Of a DNA stretch of 64,000 bases, positions 40,800-53,762 are shown one piece after another. The DNA is from Coriolopsis trogii. Lineage: Eukaryota; Basidiomycota; Agaricomycetes; Polyporales; Polyporaceae. The DNA lies in the NCBI GenBank assembly GCA_020543525.1, contig JAHYIO010000003.1:2418001-2482000 (forward strand). Reading direction: 5' to 3'. Position numbers and translations under genes: made by a program. Below the pieces are notes generated by a model. It was not told where the DNA came from. It saw nothing but the letters and a program-made list of their open reading frames with translations, and ran no database searches. Position 1 is the stretch's first letter, and each line of letters opens with the position of its first letter.

Positions 40800-42215
40800 T
40801 CACAACGCATCCCCACTGGATTTCCGCGCCCTACATTGCAACAGCCATGAGTCGTCTGGAAGATTGCGCGAGCGCAGCAGTAGTACTCACTGGCAATATG
40901 CGGAATAGGCTTTCCTCGCAGCTTCTGCATCCTTGTACAACACATCCAGCAACATGGCATCCTCTGGGGTTGAACCAGGCTCGCGCTCAAAGGGAGGCAC
41001 GTCGGGAAATTCGGAGCCCTGAGCGGCCGTGGCCTCGAGGCCTCTAAGAATGACGCTCTTCCACGACTGCCATGTTGGCGTGTCGGGTGGAAGCAGGTCA
41101 TTGAGAATAGCACGTATCACCTCGGGCTCGATGACCTTGTCTTGGAAGGCAGACAGCACGAGAAGGACGAAGACGACCGCTGTCGTCCTCGTGCCCAAGA
41201 TGAATCGGTACATCGGGGGCTTCTTGAGGATCCTGTCGACAAGAATATGCTGTTGTAGGCTGGTACCATTGATCGGGGAGGCGTATAATAGGCACCAACT
41301 ACACCCCCATGAGATTGCAAGTGAGCACAAGAACATGATCTGTCCAAAGACACTCCCTTGGGGCACCGCTAGCAGTTGGACAAGGAATTGGCATGCGAGA
41401 AACATGCAGGACCAGCCAATAGCCCGAATCGAGCGACCATCGTATCTGAGGGTGAATCCGCCTCTGGTGATCGTGTTCACCATGGATTCCGTTCCCCGAA
41501 CAATGACAATCTGACTGCTATCGTCGAGAATGCCGTTCGCGGGAGGTGCCCCCGAGGCAGGTTGGGGATGGGTGAAGATAAGTTCTCCCCAGCCAATTGC
41601 GAGGCACGAGAGACCGTTCGCCAACATACCCAAGGCAATCATGCTGGCCACGAGGTTATCGCCAGCAAATGTGCATGTTAAAGCCGTGGCGACTGATGAC
41701 AGGATGGGGATGAGGGAGAGAAGGGTAGTAACCTTGAAGTCCGGCAGCCGCCCTTCGCGGAGCTCTTCAAACCAAAGTGGGACCTCTTGACGGAGCTCGG
41801 CGATGGTGACTGAGACTGGAGACGTCACCCTGGTATCTTCATCATCCCAAGTTTCTAACGGGAGGGTCTTGCAGTGCTCAGCAAACAGGTACGCCATATG
41901 ACCTGTCTTGGCCATGATGGTCTCAGAGTGGAGGCCTCGGTACCTGGGACCGATCCCGCCATCGAGTTCGAAAAGAGAGGCAAAATTAGGCGCATGGGGG
42001 GGCCCAGGGAAGAGGCTGGAGTGCTGGCCGAAGCGCTTCGCAATCTCGTAACTCCCAGGGGAGTTGTACCAGCCCAGCCACCTCCGTGCTTTGTAGATGT
42101 GCATAGTGGCCATTGCGGAGACAGCAACGTCGCCGCCAAGAAAACCTGCAACGCCGGATATGTCGAGGTTGATATGGGAATTGTGAAGGGGGATGCGATC
42201 GTCAGGGATGACCAT
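40800..42215 (-). CDS. Unassigned multi-pass membrane protein, paralogue C (3'-truncated duplicate)
   Basis: About 451 residues. The first in-frame ATG gives MVIPDDRIPLHNSHINLDIS, closely matching B throughout (WLGWYNSPGSYEIAKRFGQ, TGHMAYLFAEHCKTLP, ITRGGFTLRYDG, LLAVPQGSVFGQIMFLCSLA, LGTRTTAVVFVLLVLSAF). The intron after VYC-Gln has the same position as in B, but the next exon reads ARKSSGDAL and stops at once because the duplication ends there; the acidic terminal exon of A and B is missing. Two patches differ sharply from B: after FGQ (residues about 60-80, shortened) and SWGCSWCLLYASPING, where B has SWAYNSYLSSIDR. The frame is open, so it may be functional or drifting. Confidence 0.75.
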
Positions 42216-43115
42216 ATTCAAGAGCAGCGTGACGGTGGGGTGGCGAAGTTTCGTCGCGTAGGAAGATATGAAGAGAGGACGTGCGAAAGGAGGTAGTGAA
42301 GGCGGCGGCGCGAAAGCGTTGGCAATGGATGTAGGCAGCGATGGCTCACGGAGGAGGGGATTTGAAGGAGACTGTCCGCCCGGACGAGTCTCAAGTTGCT
42401 GTAGATCGGCAATGCAAGTCAATAGCGCCCCAGCGCGTGCAGAGAGCCCTTCAACGTGAGCGCGCCGCTGTCACTCCAGTCCACAATGCAGTCTGTCGCG
42501 CACGACGTTCCCCGCTACCAGCCGCTGCTAATCGATGTCTTCCTTTGTCCGCATTACACAGACGTCCCACTGTCTGCCAGATAGAGGTCAAGACGACGTC
42601 TACCATTGTTCCGCGAGGAGCCGTCCCTGGCAGAAAGAACCCCTGAGCAGCTGACACGAGGAGGGTGTAAGGCACGATGCAATGGGCGGCAGTGTCGATA
42701 TCCTTTCTCGAATCCGCAGAAGTATTGAGCGCGATTATGCGACTGTGCAGGAGAATGCTGGGACACATCGCACTTGCGTCAACTTCAATACGGCCTGAGT
42801 ACGAGCGACGTACGTTGTCTTCGAGCCAACAGCCGCGATACGCTGCCAGTCAGCGTGCATTGAGCTCACTAGCAAAAGTGCATGTATGATAGTAGGCGGT
42901 GTCGTGCGAGTTAATACAGCGATAATCTCGGCATCGGGCCCCGACCGAGCAGTGCGCCGCAATCCTCACTCTCCCGGGAGTTTCTAAGGATTAGTTAACA
43001 TCGATGCCACCACGAGTATGCGAAGGCCCACCCGTGACCTCACATGCGGATAAGCTCATCGCATCATGGAAGGGACGGCGAACGTTGGACGTACCTTGGG
43101 CGTGCCCCATGAGGC
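40813..43115. repeat. Segmental duplication, right copy (contains paralogue C)
   Basis: Direct repeat of 37612-40230, shorter by about 300 bp because of internal deletions in the upstream non-coding part. The left border is at CACTGGATTTCCGCGCCCTA, next to unrelated sequence that supplies the stop codon of paralogue C. Confidence 0.8.
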
Positions 43116-43897
43116 CTACTATAGGGAGGCCTGAGGCAGAGACGGTGCCGGGATGGAATAGGGGTTTACTCGCCGGGAGGCAGACCTTGTCTCCAAACTA
43201 TATGTCGAGCAGCCTCGTACCATCAGATCTGGCAGTACTGGGTACTTTCGTGGATAGACGCGTGAGATCGTCGCATCTGAGCATGTACTGCAAGCAAGTA
43301 CATAACACAGCATACGTGTGATGAGAACAAAGTGCGGGGAGTGTTCGAACGAGAAGATAGAGAGCAATATGGATCCGCGCAGCGAGTGTACGATTGCAAG
43401 ACGAAAGAAGACGACACACGGGCGCTACGCACGCCACTGTCGGATATCGACTTTCGGTGCGTAGCTGACCCCACTTCCCTCAGCCTGGTTTCATTGGCAA
43501 GCCTAAATTACCCCATTCACATGATTACCATATAGAGGACAAGATAGTACAAGGGTATGATGCAGCAGTAGCTTACTGCGCACAACAGCGACGGGTCCAG
43601 CGCACAGTAAATAATCGGATACATCAGAGTCAGGACGTAGCACTACAACTCGAGCCATATTGACAACCATGGGGATCTCTCATACACTCACGTTCAAAAG
43701 CAAGGTCACTGTCTAGAGATGAGTCAAAAAGAGATAGCACGATCTGAGACACAAGTCACACGTCCATGCACATGTTCCGATTGACAGTCTTTCCAGTCGA
43801 CGAGAAGCTCCTTTGACGTTTTCTATATATGCTGGTGAGACGGCGTAGCATAGAGGACGGTATAGTGCAGAACGAACTATATGTGTTCGCCAATTGA
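42216..43897. other. Intergenic between paralogues C and D
   Basis: Up to about 43115 this is duplicated upstream DNA. The rest, 43115-43897, is unique, AT-richer and without recognisable genes. A 3' exon of D could lie near 43756-43830 but is not supported by comparison with A or B. Confidence 0.5.
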
Positions 43898-45121
43898 TCA
43901 GTACTTCGCAGTAGCAAATTGGGCGAAGCCTGCGACTGCAGCCTGCGCATCCCCAAAGAGTGTCTTGAGCAGTTTGCTTTCATCGGCGTTGAAACCGCTG
44001 GTCTGGACACCGACAAAGTCCGGTGTCTCATCTCGCAATTTCTGGGCAACGGTTTGCCTCCAGAAGCGCCACACGGGTGTGTTGTTGGGAAGGAGAAGTG
44101 CGAGTTGTTCTTCCACGTTCGTCGGCTTCAACATCTGCATGAGGAAGACTGCGGCCGTGGTACGAGTACCCAGACTATAGCGCTCCATCGTGGGGGCTTT
44201 GAGCAGGTCCTCCAAAACGAGGCGCTTCCACGCGATCTCCTCTTGACGAGCAACATATGCGTTGTAAACCCATGCGACCACCATAGTCAGGAGGAAAATA
44301 CACCGGCCGATGAACGTTCCTTGAGGAACAAGGAGGAGCTGTATGAGACATTGCGCGCTGAGGAATTGGCCACAAGACTGCGTCCAAGTAAGGGTCGGCT
44401 TGTTCTTGTAGCGGAGAGTAAAGCGTCCACGCGTCACGGACGCAACAGCACCCTCTGAACCCTTGAGGACAATGATTTCGTTCCCCGCTTCCAGGTATCC
44501 ATCACCTGCAGGAACCCCGGGTGTAGTAAGAGGTCGAGTGAACGTGAGGTCGCCCTGTCGGAGAGCAACAGAAGACACGCCGCCAGCCACCATACCGAGG
44601 ATGATCATACTGAATGTGGTCCAGTCTCCGATGACACCGCACGCAGCGGCTCCGGCGGCGCTCGCGGCGATGGGTATGATGACAGGAGCATTCACTCTAG
44701 GAGCAGGGTGGACTTCGCTGTCGGGGGCATCCGGGAGCCGAACGACGGTGATAGAGGAGGGAGTGGTAGAGCGTCCTGCAATCGTTTTGATCGCCATTTG
44801 CCTGGAATGTTCAAGGAGGATATTGGCAAGAGGCCCTGTCGTCGGGATGATCGAGCCAGAGAAAGCACCAATATACTTTGGGCCGCTCCTGAGTGGGAGG
44901 CTGGAAGCGAGAGCAGCAGGGTCGACGCTGGCATGTGGACCATCGAATACATCGGACTTGCTCAACGCGACAAGCGCTTTCCCTGCACCGTAGCTTCCTG
45001 GGGAGTTATAGAGAGCGGGCAACGACTTGCGTCCCAAGGAGTACGACGTGGATGTGGCACTGAGGAGTTCCTCACTGCCGACAAAGCCTAGTAGCGAGCT
45101 TGTCAAAAGCGTGCTAGCCAT
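43898..45121 (-). CDS. Unassigned multi-pass membrane protein, paralogue D (most diverged)
   Basis: About 407 residues in a single open exon from the first in-frame ATG, MASTLLTSSLLGFVGSEELL. It keeps the family core: LYNSPGSYGAGKALVALSK, the GSIIPTTGPLANILLEHSRQ equivalent of the TGHLA motif, two hydrophobic segments (VIIPIAASAAGAAACGVIGD and FSMIILGMVAGGVSSVALRQ), IIVLKGSEGAVASVTRGRFT, LLLVPQGTFIGRCIFLLTMV, LGTRTTAAVFLMQML and LLPNNTPVWRFWRQTV. It lacks the DINLDISGVAGFFGGD block of A-C at the N-terminus and the additional 3' exons. It lies outside the B/C duplication and so is an older paralogue. Function unknown. Confidence 0.75.
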   Translation of the reverse strand: MASTLLTSSLLGFVGSEELLSATSTSYSLGRKSLPALYNSPGSYGAGKALVALSKSDVFDGPHASVDPAALASSLPLRSGPKYIGAFSGSIIPTTGPLANILLEHSRQMAIKTIAGRSTTPSSITVVRLPDAPDSEVHPAPRVNAPVIIPIAASAAGAAACGVIGDWTTFSMIILGMVAGGVSSVALRQGDLTFTRPLTTPGVPAGDGYLEAGNEIIVLKGSEGAVASVTRGRFTLRYKNKPTLTWTQSCGQFLSAQCLIQLLLVPQGTFIGRCIFLLTMVVAWVYNAYVARQEEIAWKRLVLEDLLKAPTMERYSLGTRTTAAVFLMQMLKPTNVEEQLALLLPNNTPVWRFWRQTVAQKLRDETPDFVGVQTSGFNADESKLLKTLFGDAQAAVAGFAQFATAKY

Positions 45122-46698
45122 GAGGTTTGCTGCGGCTGATGCAGGGGGTAATAAAGGCAAGGACAGAGGTAGACGGGTGCAGACAAGGGTCGCGAGATGC
45201 TGAAGTGAACAATATGTAACAAACTATTAGATTTGACGGTGGGCGAAGAGAGATGGCTGCGCCTTACCGCAGGCGGTATCCTTGTCAGTGCAGGGAGTGA
45301 GGGGAGAGGTGTGGGAACACGAGAGTGGCGGTGGCAGGAGGGAAGACTGTAAGTTGGTTGGTGGAGGAGCAGGGAGTCTTATACATGGTCCAAACCGATT
45401 GGGTTCATTGTGTATGAAGGGCTGTGCATGAGGGAAGCAGCTGACAGGCTGTCGTCCACCCAGCGCTGCACGGCCCATACATCCTGGGAATCGGAATGCA
45501 CGAAGCACAAAACGTTCCATTTGCGTTCGGTTCTCTCCACACACCTTATCCGTACAGCCCCCGCGAGCGGTTTGTCCTGTTGTCATTCAAGCACGTACGC
45601 GGCTGAGTTCTACCAGGACAATTGTGTCAATAGCCCAATAGTGTCAGAAGCGATGCAGAGACATACGGTCACAGCACCGGCACTCACACAACTGATCACC
45701 CGCGGCACGAAAGCCGTGCATGCGTGTTCGGAAAGACTCATAAAAGGCTGTCCTCTTCGTTGCCTGTTCCTTATATCCTCAACCCCCTGCCTGTCATATA
45801 TCTTCCACTACTTCCCTGATTCAGATACATCCATCCGGATTCGCAACCGCCTCCCGCCACAAATGCATCGCTTGGGAGCAGCGCTACCAGCCGTATCGCA
45901 GGCCACGGACTTCGATGCGGAGCACCAGCAGCATGAACCTTGTAGGCCGCGGTCCCGATATCGAACTGCGGCTTCTCCGCCCTAGACTAGCCCTCGAGCC
46001 GTCTGCCATCGCGATATGCTGCTACACGTCCGCGACGCGAAAGTGCTGGTGGATCCCCCAAGCAAATGGGGAAGGTATGAACCACAGTCATAATGTCCCA
46101 TAGATTCGCTTCGCCTCGCATTTCTCCTGCAACATTTGCGTAATCCGGTCTCGCGAACGGGAGCACCGCGACCCCGCTTGCAGAGGTGTATCTGTGTTCC
46201 TCCATGCAAGCGACCTCAGCGCCGGATTCTGCAGGGATCCCCTTCTGTTCGTCCGCTGCGCCTCCTTCTCTACACTGGGGACGGAGGCAGGAGAGCTGTC
46301 ACAGTCGATCAACTGAGGAGCGGGCTAGCGGGGAGGGATGGAAGGGGGTTAAGAGAGTAACCAGTCGTCCCCTGGGAGACTGCTTATGTCGACTGATTCG
46401 GTGAGCCATATGCGACAGATGAGGACAGGACGCACCAGGGTCACTCTGCATTGCGACTATGTAATGAACCTTGGTACAGCTGTTTGAAATTTTGAAACCA
46501 ACTCGTTCACGACGATCAGGAGTGCCTTGTTGTTTAAGAGGGTCTGAGTCTATATGTATATAGTATCCGACGGGAGATACACTGAGGGATGTGTCAGCAG
46601 ATGCTAAGCAAGATCTCTACTTCCATAGTCCTGAACTGAATACCACAAAACTATGCATACAAGACGTATATTCATACAAATTGGCGCGTACCGATACT
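45122..46698. other. Intergenic between paralogue D and YSA1
   Basis: About 1.6 kb with no supported gene. TATA-like CATAAAAGG occurs near 45740 on the plus strand, followed by small open frames (for example 45915-46103) with no recognisable product. Otherwise it should be the promoter of D and the 3' flank of YSA1. Confidence 0.45.
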
Positions 46699-47906
46699 TC
46701 ACGCTTGCGTTTGACGGAGCTTCTCTGCAAGCTCGAAACCTGAGGCTAGATGACTGAGACGTGCATCAATCACGAAACCCTTAGAAGACATATGAGCATT
46801 GAGTGGTGTGTGGGATAGACGACAAACCTTCTTCTCATACTCTGCAGCGTTTTGTCGGTCAGAACGACGGGTATGATGGCTATTGTGGAGTACTCACCTT
46901 TGAACTCGGCGCTCAACTTGGACAGCTCTACAATACGTGCCGTGATGAACTCTCCGGGGTCGAGCTTTTGAGTAGGCATCTCCAGTTTCTCAGGGAAGGG
47001 GACGTCAACGGTAACCAGTTTCATGTTGGCGTTCGTCATCCCTACAATGGGTCAGGAGCTTGTGTAGCGATAGATGGGGGAGCAAGCGAACCTGGATCGC
47101 ATACTAGGAGAGGCGATGTCTGGATGACACCCCTCGCCTTGAAGCCAGTCTCCTCCTCCAACTCACGAATGGCGGTGTCTTCTGCAGATTCGCCCTCACT
47201 GATGAGGCCTGTGAGACGCGGAGATGAATGGCACGGTGACGGGCGAAACTGCCGGATGGCCACACTGACCGGCAGGAAGCTCTGCACAAGTGCAAAGTCT
47301 ATAAGATGGCATTGACGACAGGGAGATAAGACGAACCAACAACGTAACGGTCGACGGGAGGCCGGAACTGCTCGATGATGATTGTGGACGGAGGAAAAGC
47401 ACCTGATTCTGAACGGAGCAGGGCGAGAATGGCCACGGCTATATGTGGCGTGCATCAATGAAGTTGTCGCCGAAACACAGACATGGCGGAACTTTACCGT
47501 CTATGCCGCCTGAAGAGCGCGTCGGACGTTCTGCGAACTCCCATAGTCGCTAGAGGATGTACGTCATACACATGGTCGGTGGCGACTTGATGAATTGGAA
47601 GAGGGCTGCTGAACGCACCTCTTTTCCAGTGGGATCACGGTAAGTGCACTTTTTGAGCTTGACCCATCTGGAACGTGAAAACACGGAGGTCCGGTTAGGA
47701 CAGGGAGAGTGGTCTGGAAATCAGCCGGAAGCTCACTTGGCCTCGGCGGTGTCGAGATCCTGGACTGCGACGACCTTGGATTCCTGCATGTTGGACGCGA
47801 ACGAGCTGAGATAGAGCGAGCGTCGGAGAAGAGGTGCACGGCTGAAGGAGGGGATAGAGGAGAGGCGGAGAGGGGACGCTGCGGTAGGGAGGAACTTGGA
47901 GGGCAT
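46699..47906 (-). CDS. YSA1: Nudix hydrolase, ADP-ribose pyrophosphatase (Ysa1-type)
   Basis: Hydrolyses ADP-ribose and related ADP-sugars to AMP and ribose 5-phosphate. The Nudix box is complete across an intron: GLISEGESAEDTAIRELEEE then TGF, fitting G-x5-E-x7-REUxEExGU. It is preceded by STIIIEQFRPPVDRYVVELP, characteristic of the ADP-ribose pyrophosphatase subgroup. The C-terminal part (KLVTVDVPFPEKLEMPTQKL, then GFVIDARLSHLASGFELAEK) forms the swapped lid. About six introns are visible. The start at 47906 (MPSKFLPTAASPLRLSSIPS) gives a basic Ser-rich N-terminus that could target mitochondria; an internal Met at 47789 (MQESKVVAVQ) would give a cytosolic form. Head-to-head with MDH, 164 bp apart. 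Confidence 0.88.
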
Positions 47907-48070
47907 ATAGTCGGTGTCGCGGACACGGACGCGGAGTCCGGACGCGGGGCTCCCGTTGCGGTCACGTGTGCGGGGATACATAGTGGCCATCGCCGACTGC
48001 GTTCTCCTCCTCCCTCTCGTCCCTCTCGCCTCCATCCCATCGTCCCCCATCAGCTTCTCTATCGCTCACA

Positions 48071-49576
48071 ATGGTCAAGGCAGTCGTTCTCGGTGCTGCA
48101 GGTCCGTCTCGTTCATCCACCTTCTCACCTCAATTGCTGATCGGCTACATCAGGCGGCATTGGCCAGCCCTTGTCTCTCCTCCTCAAGAACAACCTCGCA
48201 GTCACAGAGGTTTGTATCCCGATGTCGCGCATACATTCTCCTCACGAACCAGTTCACAGTTGAGCCTCTATGATATCGTCAACACACCTGGTGTCGCTGC
48301 CGATCTTTCCCACATCTCCACCCCGGCCAAGGTCACAGGCTTCCTCCCTCCGGACGATGGTCTCAAGAAGGCTCTTACTGGTGCTGACGTCGTTGTCATT
48401 CCCGCTGGTGTCCCCAGGAAGCCCGGGGTGCGTACCCAATCATGCCTTTGCTCCTTCCGGACCTAACGCGTTCATCTAGATGACGAGGTTAGACCACTTC
48501 GACCTGATTACTTTCATCGTACCACCGTTTCGCTGAACTTGTTGCTTTCTGCAGAGATGACCTCTTCAAGGTGAGCTCATGCGCATTACATAACTGCATT
48601 CCCGTCTCATGCAGGACAAGATCAACGCTGGTATCGTTCGCGATCTTGCGACCGGCATTGCTACCACTGCTCCCAAAGCATTTGTTTTGGTCATTTCCAA
48701 CCCCGTCAACTCGACTGTCCCGATAGTCGCCGAAGTCTTCAAGAAGCACGGTGTCTTTGATCCCAAGAGGTACATACCTAGTCCATGTGCCCCTATTTTC
48801 ACCCTTGACGGTGCCTTCGCAGGATCTTCGGTGTTACCACCCTTGATGTCGTCCGCGCATCCACTTTTGTTGCTGAGATCCTTGGCGACCTCTCCCTTGC
48901 ACCCAAAGTCGTGGTTCCGGTTGTCGGCGGCCACAGTGGTGTCACTGTGCGTTGTGTTTGCGTATCCAATCGCCATCGTCGGATTGCTGACAACATTCTT
49001 GCATAGATCGTTCCTCTTCTCTCGCAATCGTCCCACCCTCTACCATCCGGGTTTGCCCAAGATGAACTCGACAAGTTGACCAACCGCATCCAGTTCGGTG
49101 GTGACGAGGTCGTCAAGGCGAAGGATGGCGCAGGCTCTGCTACCCTCTCCATGGCTTACGCAGGTGCCGAGTTCGCCGCCAAGCTCATTCGTGCCGTAAA
49201 GGGCGAGAAGGGTATCGTTGCTCCAACATTTGTCAACTTGGCCGCAGACGCACAGGGTGGAGAATCGCTCAAGAAGGAGATCGGCCGTGACCTCGATTAC
49301 TTCTCGGCCCCCGTCGAGCTCGGCGTACGTAGTCCGCAAAATGCAAGTGGTTGACCTTACTGACGAGGCATTCCCTTTAGCCTGAGGGCGTTGTTGCCAT
49401 CAAGTCTCTCGGGAAGCTCACTGAGTACGAGTCAAGTCTCGTTCAGAAAGCGATCCCCGACCTTGCGACAAACATTGAGAAGGTACGTGAAAATAGATCA
49501 TGTGAGGAGGGATCAGTGGTGACTTACCGCCGTCTCTTCGAAGGGTGTCTCCTTCGTCGATTCGTCGAAGCTCTGA
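48071..49576 (+). CDS. MDH: NAD-dependent malate dehydrogenase with C-terminal SKL (peroxisomal)
   Basis: Interconverts malate and oxaloacetate. It starts directly with the Rossmann fold ([11 protein letters not shown] then GIGQP across an intron), so no mitochondrial presequence is present. Visible are [17 protein letters not shown], the substrate loop [52 protein letters not shown] and the catalytic His in [11 protein letters not shown]. After the last intron the final exon reads [14 protein letters not shown]. SKL is a canonical PTS1, so peroxisomal or glyoxysomal location is expected, serving the glyoxylate cycle or redox shuttling as yeast Mdh3 does. If the last intron is retained, an alternative open tail of about 60 residues without SKL results. 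About nine introns, two of them flanking a three-residue exon (MTR). Confidence 0.92.
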
Positions 49577-49733
49577 TCACGTCGTCTGGTTTAGCGGTGA
49601 GGAAAGGAAAAGAAGACGAAGACTGCTGTATGATCACGCATAGAATGTATCGCGTGTGCTAGGTTTCTGCCATATGGAAGGCAATGATAACGTGCAGATA
49701 TGCCCAATATGATACACCCGCGGCGCGGAGAGC

Positions 49734-52003
<2,270 letters not shown>

Positions 52004-52244
52004 GGTCGACGACGGTGGCAGCGGCCAAGATGGACTCGAGACTCTGACGCCGGACACAGGCGCTGCCCGGGATGCCGGACCGGACTGCGGGGAGAGGGAT
52101 GAGATCATTTCCCTTGCGCGTCGTCCATGCGAGCACGACGAGTCCGCCGGCCTGAAATGATGAGCCATGTGCATTATCCAAACATGATCGTCCTCCGTAC
52201 ATCTCTCATCCCACACACGCCCTTTCTCTTTCTTCCCGACCACC

Positions 52245-53650
<1,406 letters not shown>

Positions 53651-53762
53651 CGATGCGCATTGCAATGACCACGATAGAAGCAGCAGATGGACCGAATGTA
53701 CCCATATGATAAGAAAATGTACAAGCACGTCGATGCAAAGCCCATATTCGACGCGGGGCATT

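Noticed and set aside
45410..46103. Small open frames downstream of a TATA-like element between paralogue D and YSA1
   Set aside because: No recognisable product, start context or splice pattern; recorded only as intergenic content.
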